Shown: positions 40,450 to 53,856 of the stretch, one piece after another
Numbering within the stretch: the first letter of the stretch is position 1
Layout of the letters: every line of letters starts with the position of its first letter
Source: Nephrocerus scutellatus
Taxonomy: Eukaryota > Arthropoda > Insecta > Diptera > Pipunculidae
Length of the DNA stretch: 64,000 bases
Reading direction: 5' to 3'
NCBI GenBank assembly: GCA_947095585.1
Contig: OX352761.1
Coordinates: 66,481,823 to 66,545,822, forward strand
The notes under the pieces: model-generated
The model's input: the letters and a program-made list of their open reading frames with translations, nothing else
What the model was told of the DNA's origin: nothing
Database searches by the model: none
Made by a program: the position numbers and the translations under genes

Positions 40450-42490
40450 CGTATTTTAATTGCCGAGAAACAACAACAATTGCACTGTCGAATTCCTTCT
40501 TTGGAATTGTGAAATCCTGCTGGTTTTGACATTTGAATTCCGAACTCGCTCGGCAAATAAAATGCAGCTGATATTGATAACATATGCTATATTTCTTTCA
40601 ACAAAATGAGTTAGGTATTTTTTGTGGTTAACGGCTGATCAAAGCAACAGCAAAACTAACCAAATTTTGGTCAATGTCAATTTTTGTTTCATGTGTTTGC
40701 CAACTTATCCATATATAATTTTTAAAAGTCGACTCTGGTGGTGGGAATTATAACTAAAAATTTGGTTAAATATTTCTTAATCACAAATTTTTTTTTTAAC
40801 GCGAAACAATTTTCTGGTCTATCTAATGTGTTTGTTGTTGTAATTTTTATTTTTTATTGAAAGCAATATAGCAATGGTATCGTTAACATGAAATAACTAA
40901 TATAGAACTACTATCGTATCGACAGCTATTAAGCTTTATAAAATGTCGAGGAACAGTTACAAATTAATTTATAGATATAAGTACTTCGAAATAAAAATGC
41001 TTCTTTTTAATTCAATGTTCGTTTATTCAATATTTAATGCAATTTTTAAAAATTCCAACTTAAAACGCGCAATAATATTTACAGGCTTAACATTTAGAAT
41101 TAAGATGGGATGCTGCTGACTTTAGCTTAGGTCTGCATTTCGGTCATAATAATAATATATCATCAATGTTTTCGGTATTATTAAAAAACATTTGCAAAAA
41201 AAAAACATTTCATTGCTCTCACAATGAAAAACTTTAGATTTAAGACTTAAAACTGAAACCTTAGAAGAGCTCGCACAATGAAGACATAACTTTTAAGTTC
41301 TTACATCAAAGTTTTAAATAATTTATCGTTATTAACACGAACTAAATGAACCAAGATGTATTACACTTTCGCAATAGACAATAGCTGTATTTTATGTGGA
41401 ATCCGAATAAGGAATTCGAATGTCAAAACCAGGCAAAACCATCAAAACAGCAGGTTTCCAATTCCAAAGAAGGAATTCGACAGTGCAATTGTTGTTGAAA
41501 TTCCTTATTCCTCGGCAAATTAAATACGGCTAATATTCATTTGCTATATGTATTGCTTTGGTAAAGCCAGCTTGGCTTTACTTTAAAATTCAAAGCAACA
41601 GCTTTTGGTTTTACCGCCTTACGGTGAGCACCATAACTATAAAATGGCTTTAGTTTCTTAATCCTAAAAATTTTTTGGATTTACTTTCGGCTTTATACTT
41701 ATGCGATTGTTGTTGTAAGCCAAGCTGGATTTGCCAAAGCAATAGCTTATTATAAAAATTTTATTTGACATTTTTAATTACCGTTTTCCAATAATATTTT
41801 TCCAACTGGTTGTGTTATACTTAAGATATAAACACATTGCAAACGTTTAAAACTATATAGAAGAATAAGATACACACTTTATATATCTTAAAATTTTAAA
41901 TCGAGTTCTGTAACTAATTTTAACCCACAAGATAAAGATTTTGTTAGCAAACTCAGCAAGAATAAAATAAATGTCAAAATGTAAATTTTATGCTTTATTA
42001 CAAAAAAATAACGTTTCTAGCACGAAAGTCGTCAACAAAATTTAATAAGGTATCAAGTATCTTATTATTCATAATTATTAACAGTGTTTCTTTTGACTAT
42101 ATATATTGAGCCATGGTTTGCTTTGAAAGCTTTTATAGAATGCCAAAACTTTTAGTGATATTGTTGATTGATTAATTTGCAACATAATTAGGAGTTGCAC
42201 AAAGAATCACTGCGATTCCAACCATTTACATGTGCTCGCTTTTCTAAGCGTCATAGCAAATGGTAAGTAATGTTTATGATTAATGATAGTAACAAAAATA
42301 TTTTTTTACCTCGTATTTGGGGTGTTATGCTTCTTTAAGAAATTATAATAAATCGTAATTATTATTAAATATAATAGAAAATGATTGTTTCCAAATATTT
42401 TATACTTAATTTTTAATTACTTAATTTTTAAATAATTGTTGTAATTTTTATTTTCTTGTTGAAAGCAATATAGCAAATATAGCATATGTA
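40450..42490. mobile_element. Cluster of nested foldback (MITE-like) elements
   Basis: Recognisable pieces: (a) 40450-40570, ends GTATTTTAATTGCCGAG and CTCGGCAAATAAAATGC, with GAATTCC inside on both arms; (b) 40579-40877, ends CATATGCTATATTTCTTTCA and TGAAAGCAATATAGCA; (c) about 41390-41535, an inverted relative of (a); (d) 41551-41744, perfect-looking 31-bp ends TATTGCTTTGGTAAAGCCAG with two mismatches in the other arm; (e) outer arms at 40579 and 42450-42490 that also pair (CATATGCTATATTT). None has coding capacity. The cluster is repeated at about 50520-52560 and 59743-61780. Confidence 0.6.
41551..41744. mobile_element. MITE with 31-bp terminal inverted repeats
   Basis: The left arm TATTGCTTTGGTAAAGCCAG followed by CTTGGCTTTAC matches the reverse complement of the right arm (TATTGCTTTGGCAAATCCAG, then CTTGGCTTAC) with two mismatches and one gap. 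It is 194 bp long and non-coding. Copies lie near 51624-51817 and 60847-61040. Confidence 0.75.
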
Positions 42491-43170
42491 ATCATTTCGT
42501 GTATCGAATGACGTCACTTTCGTCGCAATTACGACTAAAAGCGACTATTGAGTCATACGACTAGACGTAGTTTCGACTTAATTGTTGGTGTTTCAGTCGA
42601 ACACCGTGTGGATTTCGACTGGGAAATAAATGTAATTAAAATGATTATTTCTGTATGAAATCAACCGTGTAAATAACTTTTTTTAATGTTATTTATAAAA
42701 TTATCACTAAAATAAAAACAATTATTTAGAATTTTAAATATATTATGCTGCTACATTCATTTGAATGACGCAAGCAGTGCCGACCGTTTGGCGTTTTTTT
42801 AGTATTTGTAATTTTGTCAATACAAATTTCGTTGCTTACATAGAATATTAAATTTAGTTAATAAAAATAATAGTTTTATATATAAAAAAATATAAATATT
42901 TTTGAATATTCAATAAAAAAACAAAAAAATAAACAAGTATAAACAACAACAAAACATACATTCGAAATGGCTATATCGGGCAATAGCTTTAGTTCGAAAA
43001 ATGTTTTGTCGTACATGCTTACATAAGCAGTATTTTATTGCCGAGGAACAACAAAAATTGCACTGTCGAATTCCTTTTTTGGAATTGTGAAAACTTGCTG
43101 CTTGGCTGGTTTTGGCTGGTTTTGACATTCGAATTCCGAACTCGCTCGGCAAATAAAATGCAGCAATAAT
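42491..43170. other. Spacer between repeat blocks, with one solo foldback copy
   Basis: 42491-42672 (CGACTT/AAGTCG-rich) is the end of the repeated unit and recurs before 52738 and 61952. 42673-43023 is AT-rich and single-copy within the window; I see nothing in it. 43024-43166 is a further copy of the GTATTTTATTGCCGAG foldback element, with CTGGTTTTGGCTGGTTTTG internal duplication. This stretch is absent from the later unit junctions. Confidence 0.6.
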
Positions 43171-43670
43171 TGCGTTATGTCGAAACTAGGACTTTGAGCA
43201 TTTCCACTTGTCGTAAGTCGAAAGTCGAAATACGACAGATACATAATCGGCCCCCAGGTATTTCCGTTATATTCAAACTGAGTTCAAAGAAAACTTAACT
43301 CAACCCTGTTTCATGAAAGCTAAACTTGCTTCAACCAAAGTTGAACCCACCATGAAATCAAGATAATGGTCTTCCTAACCACTATTTCAATTAAACAGCC
43401 GTCCTGCTCATTTCTTTTTGGCCCGGCCAAAATGTAAATACAGCATTAACAATACATCGGTTGAATTCGATTTATTGGTACTATCATCGAGTGGTTAAAT
43501 ACATCGATGTATGTTAGGGATGCACATTAAATAAATACACCGATGTAATGCACCGTATGGTGACTTCGATGTAAGACCGATGTATTGAAAAATACATCGA
43601 TATTTGCGATGCATCGAAGGATTTTTTTATGTGGTTTTAACATGCCTGCAAAAGGAAAGGAAACAGATGC
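43171..43670. repeat. Second copy of the ACATCGATGTAT/foldback block
   Basis: Near-identical to 36231-36715, with scattered substitutions (for example GGTTCAACC against GCTTCAACC near 43330). It precedes the first 9-kb unit and is not included in the later units. Confidence 0.85.
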
Positions 43671-44279
43671 GTTAGGTTAGTTAGTTAGTCTTGCCATTTT
43701 CCCTGTTATAAAAGTTGAACCCTGTTATTTCGATGTTAATTACCTCAATCTACTGTTTTCTGTTGCGAGTATTGGGACTTAAATTTCTTCTCAAAAGTAA
43801 ATGTAGGACCAAGTTTTGCAGAATCTCACCTCAGGTACAGTCAGAGCGTATTTTTATTTTTTAAAGTATGCACTAAATTGTTCTAATTAATTTAATGTCT
43901 TAATCCAAAAACAAATCTAATTAGAATTCTATTAAATTTAGGAAATAATTTTATATTGCCTGCAAAAATCAATACTGGCGGAAACATTTCTGATATTAAC
44001 AATTACAAAAATGTATATCAAGTACGTTTATGTACCGAATGTGAGAAATATTTAAGAAATTCAGATTTAATTTCTGAAGTGTTGTCATATCCAAGAACGC
44101 ATATTCAAAAGGCAAGAATTTTATCAAAAACTCGTTATATAAGGATTTAGAGTTTTCATTATTGTATTTTATTAAAATAAGATAGTAAAGCGAGCTTCTC
44201 AGCTCGCCATATGGATAGTTGTAATTCAACCTAAGGACTGAATTATCTTGAAAGGATTTAACTTAAAAAAAACACAACC

Positions 44280-44788
44280 CACAAAATTCAAAATTTTCAT
44301 GTAAATTCTCTAGATGGGTATGTGTTAAAATTTGAAGAAAACCGGGCTAATTTTAAAAAAAATTTACATGGACACCACACGGGTCTCAGGGCCCGATCAC
44401 TCCAACAAACTTACAAAAAGTTTTGTCCATCAGTGCTACTAATGTTTAAAATTTTAAGGAAATCGAGCTAATGTTTAAAAAATTTATATGGTCACCCCTC
44501 GGGCCTCACAGGCCCGTTCACTCCAAAAACTTGGTGCCCGGGGTCTCCAAAATTTTTACAAAAAGTGTTTTTTATCGGAGATAAATACGTATATAAAATT
44601 TGAAGAAAATCGGGTTAATTTTTTTTTTTTAATTTTGGGGCCCCATGACCCCGGCGCCCGGGGTTTCCAAATTTTTTACAAAAAGTGTTGTCTATTGGGG
44701 ATACACATGTGTATTAAATTTGAAGAAAATTAGGTTAATTTTTTTAAAAAAAGTTTTTACAAAAATGTTGTATATCAGAGATACACAT
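44280..44788 (-). repeat. ~118-bp minisatellite array, inverted
   Basis: Same family and phase as 37310-37856. Further arrays lie at 47545-48059, 53347-53856, 56615-57130 and 62560-63069. All end in a poly-T run of the adjoining non-LTR element, after TATCAGAGATACACATG. Confidence 0.85.
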
Positions 44789-45810
44789 GTTTTTTTTTTT
44801 TTTTTTTTTTTTTAAAAGGACTCAATGCCAAGGGATAAGTCCCTGAATGACTTTCGTCACGGCAAAAAGTTGGGCTATGCCCTTTATTAAAATTAAAATT
44901 AAAAATTCGAAGGAATGTGAATTACAATATAACACATTCCTCACGTTTGTAGCCGGTTTCAATTTATTTTCTCAGAATTATCTCTGATTCATTGAAAAAA
45001 GCAATACGAAAAAACGAACACGAAACTAAAACGACGCGAGTCCAAATACTTTTATCAGTGATTCATGGTCAGGGAAAACTACAAAAAACCTTGACCAAGA
45101 AACTATTACAAAATAAACAACAAATATTATAAATAATACAAATACAATCAATAATAATTTTATTATATAAAATAATCGTATCCTCTAATGAACACTACGG
45201 TCGTCCTTCAGGAAGTTGTTGACAGCTATTTTGAAGGCCTGTAAATTATAAGATTCAGGAAATACGGAGTCGACTAATTGATTCCACATCGAAGTCACTC
45301 TCAGATAAAAGGACGATTTGAAGTGTTGGGTTCTACATGAGAACGGTTTTAAGGCAAATCTATGTTGATTAGACCTCAAACGAGTGTTAACGTTGCTGAC
45401 AAAAGGACCTGGGAATAGAGAACGGGTTTCTGAAGAACATCTACCGTTGTAAAATTTGTAAAACAGATAAAGCTCCAACATTACGTCTATGCTCCAAAGA
45501 ATCAAGAGATGAAGTAATGGTTACATTATTTATTAAACGGATAACTCTATTTTGAATTCCATCAAGATGAACCAAATGAGATCTTGGAGCCCCACCCCAA
45601 ACAAATGAATTAAATTCTAAAATTGGTCTAACATAAGATTTATATAATCTTAATACTTCAGAGGGGCTGAAGTAAAAGTTACAGCGTCTTATAAAGCCCA
45701 AGCATTGGCTCGCTCTTTTTGAGATTTCATAAATATGTTCCTTCCAGGAAAGAGCGAAAACAGATCTGTATATTTTGAGAGAGTTACCCCTCTTTAATCT
45801 AACACACTAA
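44789..45810 (-). pseudogene. Non-LTR retrotransposon 3' end, copy 2
   Basis: Poly-T, 3' UTR and RT C-terminal frame as in copy 1. A 2-bp loss near 45460 splits the frame into 45701-45441 and 45505-45185. The N-terminal continuation LSWKEHIYEISKRASQC is in phase here. ACACATG occurs both just before the poly-T (44783-44789) and just after the 5' end (about 45813-45819), a possible target duplication. Confidence 0.8.
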
Positions 45811-47540
45811 CAACACATGCAACAAAGAAGTTAAAACTCTAATATTAAAATAAATTTAGAATTAGAACTGTAACAGTATACAGTATTTAATTCTAACAGT
45901 TTTAAAACCAAAAAAAAGGCGCGAAACTCAGATTATAAGTTAAATCAACTGAACTGAAGAAAAAAACGACAAAAGCGACGTACTTTACACGAAGCACAAA
46001 CAAGAAACAACTCTAATATTAAAATTAATTTAGAACTAAAACAGTACAGTATTTAATTCTAAACAGTTAGCAGTTTAAAAAGCAAAAAAGGCTCGAAACA
46101 CAAACAATAAAGAACTCTGATTAAAAGGTTAATCAACTGAACTGAAGCTAACAAGAACAAGTAGCAACTAGCGAGAAAATCATTCATTCACACCAAAAAC
46201 CGTTCGAACATTTCCATCCGATAGTCCAAAGTCCAAACTAATGAAAATATCATTCATTCAAACCAAAAACCATTCGAACATTTCCATCCGATAGTCCAAA
46301 GTCCAAATGAACGAAAAAATCCTTCATTCAAACCAAAAACCATTCGAACATTTCCATCCGATAGTCCAAAGTCCAACATTAAATGAAAAATGGATACATA
46401 CACAATTTTTGCAGGGCAGCCGTCGCCAGAGTGCACACTGCACAGCACATGCAACAATGCAACATACACAAAAATCATTCAGCCAAAAGAAATCGGACTA
46501 TCCATAGTGAAACATTTGAATGATTTTTTTCATTCGAACGAATGCTTTATGAAAAATAGTAATTGAACAATTTTGATAACTATCGAATAAATGAACATTT
46601 TGCAACTATCGAATAAGTCGATAGTTTTTATTCGATAGTTCCCAACGTTAGTGTGAAAATACTAAATCTTTTAAAAATATCTAATATTAAAATTAATTTA
46701 GAATTAGAACTGTAACAGTATACAGTATTTAATTCTAACAGTTTTAAAACCAAAAAAGGCGCGAAACTCAGATTATAAGTTAAATCAACTGAACTGAAGA
46801 AAAAAAACGACAAAAGCGACGTACTTTACACGAAGCACAAACAAGAAACAACTCTAATATTAAAATTAATTTAGAACTAAAACAGTACAGTATTTAATTC
46901 TAAACAGTTAGCAGTTTAAAAAGCAAAAAAGGCTCGAAACACAAACAATAAAGAACTCTGATTAAAAGGTTAATCAACTGAACTGAAGCTAACAAGAACA
47001 AGTAGCAACTAGCGAGAAAATCATTCATTCACACCAAAAACCGTTCGAACATTTCCATCCGATAGTCCAAAGTCCAAATGAACGAAAAAATCCTTCATTC
47101 AAACCAAAAACCATTCGAACATTTCCATCCGATAGTCCAAATCCAACATTAAATGAAAAATGGATACATACACAATTTTTGCAGGGCAGCCGTCACCAGA
47201 GTGCACACTGCACAGCACATGCAACAATGCAACATACACAAAAATCATTCAGCCAAAAGAAGTCGGACTATCCATAGTGAAACATTTGAATGATTTTTTT
47301 CATTCGAACGAATGCTTTATGAAAAATAGTAATTGAACGATTTTGATAACTATCGAATAAATGAACATTTTGCAACTATCGAATAAGTCGATAGTTTTTA
47401 TTCGATAGTTCCCAACGTTAGTGTGAAAATACTAAATCTTTTAAAAATACTAAGTCTTGTCAAAGATTATTTAAATGACTAAACCAAAACCAATTTGTGA
47501 AATCTAATAACAAATAGAAATAAGTGCTTAATTTTAATAA
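45811..47540. repeat. Two consecutive copies of the 190-bp/70-bp repeat block
   Basis: 45811-46680 and 46681-47540 are head-to-tail copies of the block described at 38881-39730. The junction at 46680 (TTTTAAAAATAT/CTAATATTAAAATTAA) cuts the first copy short. The second copy has fewer 70-bp units. The same arrangement lies at 54881-56610, and single copies are at 49006-49880 and 58164-59100. Confidence 0.8.
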
Positions 47541-48059
47541 AAAACAACCCATAAAATTCAAAATTTTCATGTAAATTCTCTAGATGGGTATGTGTTAAAA
47601 TTTGAAGAAAACCGGGCTAATTTTAAAAAAAATTTACATGGACACCACACGGGTCTCAGGGCCCGATCACTCCAACAAACTTACAAAAAGTTTTGTTCAT
47701 CAGTGCTACTAATGTTTAAAATTTTAAGGAAATCGAGCTAATGTTTAAAAAATTTATATGGTCACCCCTCGGGCCTCACAGGCCCGTTCACTCCAAAAAC
47801 TTGGTGCCCGGGGTCTCCAAAATTTTTACAAAAAGTGTTTTTTATTGGAGATGAATACGTATATAAAATTTGAAGAAAATCGGGTTAATTTTTTTTTTTT
47901 AATTTTGGGGCCCCATGACCCCGGCGCCCGGGGTTTCCACATTTTTTACAAAAAGTGTTGTCTATTGGGGATACACATGTGTATTAAATTTGAAGAAAAT
48001 TAGGTTAATTTTTTTAAAAAAAGTTTTTACAAAAATGTTGTATATCAGAGATACACATG

Positions 48060-48092
<33 letters not shown>

Positions 48093-49005
48093 TCAATGCC
48101 AAGGGAGATAAGTCCCTGAATGACTTTCGTCACGGCAAAAAGTTGGGCTATGCCCTTTATTAAAATTAAAATTAAAAATTCGAAGGAATGTGAATTACAA
48201 TATAACACATTCCTCACGTTTGTAGCCGGTTTCAATTTATTTTCTCAGAATTATCTCTGATTCATTGAAAAAAGCAATACGAAAAAACGAACACGAAACT
48301 AAAACGACGCGAGTCCAAATACTTTTATCAGTGAATCATGGTCAGGGAAAACTACAAAAAACCTTGACCAAGAAACTATTACAAAATAAACAACAAATAT
48401 TATAAATAATACAAAAATACAATCAATAATAATTTTATTATATAAAATAATCGTATCCTCTAATGAACACTACGGTCGTCCTTCAGGAAGTTGTTGACAG
48501 CTATTTTGAAGGCCTGTAAATTATAAGATTCAGGAAATACGGAGTCGACCAATTGATTCCACATCGAAGTCACTCTCGGATAAAAGGACGATTTGAAGTG
48601 TTGGGTTCTACATGAGAACGGTTTTAAGGCAAATCTATGTTGATTAGACCTCAAACGAGTGTTAACGTTGCTGACAAAAGGACCTGGGAATAGAGAACGG
48701 GTTTCTGAAGAACATCTACCGTTGTAAAATTTTTAGAAAACAGATAAAGCTCCAACATTACGTCTATGCTCCAAAGAATCAAGAGATGAAGTAATGGTTA
48801 CATTATTTATTAAACGGATAACTCTATTTTGAATTCCATAAAGATGAACCAAATGAGATCTTGGAGCCCCACCCCAAACAAATGAATTAAATATAAGCAT
48901 TGGCTCGCTCTTTTTGAGATTTTATAAATATGTTCCTTCCAGGAAAGAGCGAAAACAGATCTGTATATTTTGAGAGAGTTACCCCTCTTTAATCTAACAC
49001 ACTAA
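48060..49005 (-). pseudogene. Non-LTR retrotransposon 3' end, copy 3 (internal deletion)
   Basis: It shares with the copies at 57131 and 63070 a nonsense change (TAC to TAA in the FYKFYNGR region, near 48733). It additionally lacks about 85 bp near 48892 (GAATTAAA joined to TATAAGC), removing the LRLYKSYVRPILEF stretch. The remaining frame is 48654-48460. Confidence 0.8.
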
Positions 49006-50213
49006 CAACACATGCAACAAAGAAGTTAAAACTCTAATATTAAAATTAATTTAGAATTAGAACTGTAACAGTATACAGTATTTAATTCTAACAGTTTTAA
49101 AACCAAAAAAAGGCGCGAAACTCAGATTATAAGTTAAATCAACTGAACTGAAGAAAAAAACGACAAAAGCGACGTACTTTACACGAAGCACAAACAAGAA
49201 ACAACTCTAATATTAAAATTAATTTAGAACTAAAACAGTACAGTATTTAATTCTAAACAGTTAGCAGTTTAAAAAGCAAAAAAGGCTCGAAACACAAACA
49301 ATAAAGAACTCTGATTAAAAGGTTAATCAACTGAACTGAAGCTAACAAGAACAAGTAGCAACTAGCGAGAAAATCATTCATTCACACCAAAAACCGTTCG
49401 AACATTTCCATCCGATAGTCCAAAGTCCAAACTAATGAAAATATCATTCATTCAAACCAAAAACCATTCGAACATTTCCATCCGATAGTCCAAATCCAAC
49501 ATTAAATGAAAAATGGATACATACACAATTTTTGCAGGGCAGCCGTCACCAGAGTGCACACTGCACAGCACATGCAACAATGCAACATACACAAAAATCA
49601 TTCAGCCAAAAGAAGTCGGACTATCCATAGTGAAACATTTGAATGATTTTTTTCATTCGAACGAATGCTTTATGAAAAATAGTAATTGAACGATTTTGAT
49701 AACTATCGAATAAATGAACATTTTGCAACTATCGAATAAGTCGATAGTTTTTATTCGATAGTTCCCAACGTTAGTGTGAAAATACTAAATCTTTTAAAAA
49801 TACTAAGTCTTGTCAAAGATTATTTAAATGACTAAACCAAAACCAATTTGTGAAATCTAATAACAAATAGAAATAAGTGCTTAATTTTAATAAAAAACAA
49901 CACATAAAAATTAAAATTTTTCATGTAAATTCTCTAATAGGAAATATACATATGTGTGCAAAGTTTGAACCGGGTTAATTTGGAAAAAAATAATATTAGA
50001 GCCTTCACTTCAAATTTTTTTCAAAAACTATTGTCTATCGGAGATACACATATGTTTAAAATTTAAAGTATCCCGATCCCGAGGTCCGAGACGCCCAAAT
50101 TTTAATAGAGTATTGTCACCGGAAATATAAATTAATATAGAGAATTTAAAAATAGTTATAACAATAAAAATATAAATAAACATGGACTTTCATTTCTTTG
50201 GACAACCAACATC

Positions 50214-50507
50214 GTGAAAACAGGCAACCCAAAAACCATAGTAGAACTCTTGAACCTAACAGTTCATACTACAAACTACACAACAGTTTGTATGTCTGTA
50301 TCACTGTATGACTGTATGTCTGTTTGTGTCCACTCTACAGCCCAGACGGCTGAAATAAAAAAAACACATTTACTGAAGATTCCGGCCCTGTCCGTAAAAA
50401 AAAGTCGTGTTGTGCCCACACCTCCATTTTTCTTAAGTGCTAGCTATTATAGTGATGCAAGCTATTTGAAAAAGATTAAGGAATACAAAATTAAAATGAC
50501 TGCTTAA
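50214..50507 (+). other. Copy of the 97-codon open frame
   Basis: Same as 40141-40434, differing by silent changes (for example near 50330). A third copy is at 59437-59730. See the first entry for why it is doubted. Confidence 0.3.
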
Positions 50508-53500
50508 AATGTTAATGATAGCCGTATTTTATTGCCAAGAAACAACAACAATTGCACTGTCGAATTCCTTCTTTGGAATTGTGAAATCCTGCTGGTTTTG
50601 ACATTTGAATTCCGAACTCGCTCGGCAATAAAATGCAGCTGATATTGATAACATATGCTATATTTCTTTCAACAAAATGAGTTAGGTATTTTTTGTGGTT
50701 AACGGCTGATCAAAGCAACAGCAAAACTAACCAAATTTTGGTCAATGTCAATTTTTGTTTCATGTGTTTGCCAACTTATCCATATATAATTTTTAAAAGT
50801 CGACTCTGGTGGTGGGAATTATAACTAAAAATTTGGTTAAATATTTCTTAATCACAATTTTTTTTTTTAACGCGAAACAATTTTCTGGTCTATCTAATGT
50901 GTTTGTTGTTGTAATTTTTATTTTTTATTGAAAGCAATATAGCAATGGTATCGTTAACATGAAATAACTAGTATAGAACTACTATCGTATCGACAGCTAT
51001 TAAGCTTTATAAAATGTCGAGGAACAGTTACAAATTAATTTATAGATATAAGTACTTCGAAATAAAAATGCTTCTTTTTAATTCAATGTTCGTTTATTCA
51101 ATATTTAATGCAATTTTTAAAAATTCCAACCTAAAACGCGCAATAATATTTACAGGCTTAACATTTAGAATTAAGATGGGATGCTGCTGACTTTAGCTTA
51201 GGTCTGCATTTCGGTCATAATAATAATATATCATCAATGTTTTCGGTATTATTAAAAAACATTTGCAAAAAAAAAACATTTCATTGCTCTCACAATAAAA
51301 AACTTTAGATTTAAGACTTAAAACTGAAACCTTAGAAGAGCTCGCACAATGAAGACATAACTTTTAAGTTCTTACATCAAAGTTTTAAATAATTTATCGT
51401 TATTAACACGAACTAAATGAACCAAGATGTATTACACTTTCGCAATAGACAATAGCTGTATTTTATGTGGAATCCGAAAAAGGAATTCGAATGTCAAAAC
51501 CAGGCAAAACCATCAAAACAGCAGGTTTCCAATTCCAAAGAAGGAATTCGACAGTGCAATTGTTGTTGTAATTCCTTATTCCTCGGCAAATTAAATACGG
51601 CTAATATTCATTTGCTATATGTATTGCTTTGGTAAAGCCAGCTTGGCTTTACTTTAAAATTCAAAGCAACAGCTTTTGGTTTTACCGCCTTACGGTGAGC
51701 ACCATAACTATAAAATGGCTTTAGTTTCTTAATCCTAAAAATTTTTTGGATTTACTTTCGGCTTTATACTTATGCGATTGTTGTTGTAAGCCAAGCTGGA
51801 TTTGCCAAAGCAATAGCTTATTATAAAAATTTTATTTGACATTTTTAATTACCGTTTTCCAATAATATTTTTCCAACTGGTTGTGTTATACTTAAGATAT
51901 AAACACATTGCAAACGTTTAAAATTATATAGAAGAATAAGATACACACTTTATATATCTTAAAATTTTAAATCGAGTTCTGTAACTAATTTTAACCCACA
52001 AGATAAAGATTTTGTTAGCAAACTCAGCAAGAATAAAATAAATGTCAAAATGTAAATTTTATGCTTTATTACAAAAAAATAACGTTTCTAGCACGAAAGT
52101 CGTCAACAAAATTTAATAAGGTATCAAGTATCTTATTATTCATAATTATTAACAGTGTTTCTTTTGACTATATATATTGAGCCATGGTTTGCTTTGAAAG
52201 CTTTTATAGAATGCCAAAACTTTTAGTGATATTGTTGATTGATTAATTTGCAACATAATTAGGAGTTGCACAAAGAATCACTGCGATTCCAACCATTTAC
52301 ATGTGCTCGCTTTTCTAAGCGTCATAGCAAATGGTAAGTAATGTTTATGATTAATGATAGTAACAAAAATATTTTTTTACCTCGTATTTGGGGTGTTATG
52401 CTTCTTTAAGAAATTATAATAAATCGTAATTATTATTAAATATAATAGAAAATGATTGTTTCCAAATATTTTATACTTAATTTTTAATTACTTAATTTTT
52501 AAATAATTGTTGTAATTTTTATTTTCTTGTTGAAAGCAATATAGCAAATATAGCATATGTAATCATTTCGTGTATCGAATGACGTCACTTTCGTCGCAAT
52601 TACGACTAAAAGCGACTATTGAGTCATACGACTAGACGTAGTTTCGACTTAATTGTTGGTGTTTCAGTCGAACACCGTGTGGATTTCGACTGGGAAATAA
52701 ATGTAATTAAAATGATTATTTCTGTATGAAATCAACCGTTAGGTTAGTTAGTTAGTCTTGCCATTTTCCCTGTTATAAAAGTTGAACCCTGTTATTTCGA
52801 TGTTAATTACCTCAATCTACTGTTTTCTGTTGCGAGTATTGGGACTTAAATTTCTTCTCAAAAGTAAATGTAGGACCAAGTTTTGCAGAATCTCACCTCA
52901 GGTACAGTCAGAGCGTATTTTTATTTTTTAAAGTATGCACTAAATTGTTCTAATTAATTTAATGTCTTAATCCAAAAACAAATCTAATTAGAATTCTATT
53001 AAATTTAGGAAATAATTTTATATTGCCTGCAAAAATCAATACTGGCGGAAACATTTCTGATATTAACAATTACAAAAATGTATATCAAGTACGTTTATGT
53101 ACCGAATGTGAGAAATATTTAAGAAATTCAGATTTAATTTCTGAAGTGTTGTCATATCCAAGAACGCATATTCAAAAGGCAAGAATTTTATCAAAAACTC
53201 GTTATATAAGGATTTAGAGTTTTCATTATTATATTTTATTAAAATAAGATAGTAAAGCGAGCTTCTCAGCTCGCCATATGGATAGTTGTAATTCAACCTA
53301 AGGACTGAATTATCTTGAAAGGATTTAACTTAAAAAAAACACAACCCATAAAATTCAAAATTTTCATGTAAATTCTCTAGATGGGTATGTGTTAAAATTT
53401 GAAGAAAACCGGGCTAATTTTAAAAAAAATTTACATGGACACCACACGGGTCTCAGGGCCCGATCACTCCAACAAACTTACAAAAAGTTTTGTCCATCAG

Positions 53501-53856
53501 TGCTACTAATGTTTAAAATTTTAAGGAAATCGAGCTAATGTTTAAAAAATTTATATGGTCACCCCTCGGGCCTCACAGGCCCGTTCACTCCAAAAACTTG
53601 GTGCCCGGGGTCTCCAAAATTTTTACAAAAAGTTTTTTTTATCGGAGATAAATACGTATATAAAATTTGAAGAAAATCGGGTTAATTTTTTTTTTTTAAT
53701 TTTGGGGCCCCATGACCCCGGCGCCCGGGGTTTCCAAATTTTTTACAAAAAGTGTTGTCTATTGGGGATACACATGTGTATTAAATTTGAAGAAAATTAG
53801 GTTAATTTTTTTAAAAAAAGTTTTTACAAAAATGTTGTATATCAGAGATACACATG

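Larger units (their letters stand above)
43671..52737. repeat. 9-kb segmental duplication, unit 1 (9067 bp)
   Basis: Begins GTTAGGTTAGTTAGTTAG. Content in order: 64-codon block; minisatellite 44280-44788; non-LTR 3' end 44789-45810; repeat block 45811-46680 and a second copy 46681-47540; minisatellite 47545-48059; non-LTR 3' end 48060-49005; repeat block 49006-49880; minisatellite remnant; 97-codon frame 50214-50507; foldback cluster to 52560; end ATCAACC. Compared with 36231-42672 it has gained an internal duplication of the minisatellite/non-LTR/repeat block (3270-bp offset). Confidence 0.9.

Noticed and set aside
43672..43690. TTAGGTTAGTTAGTTAG as telomere repeat
   Set aside because: Only a few irregular TTAG units are present, and flies of this type lack simple TTAGG telomeres; it is an ordinary short repeat at a duplication joint.
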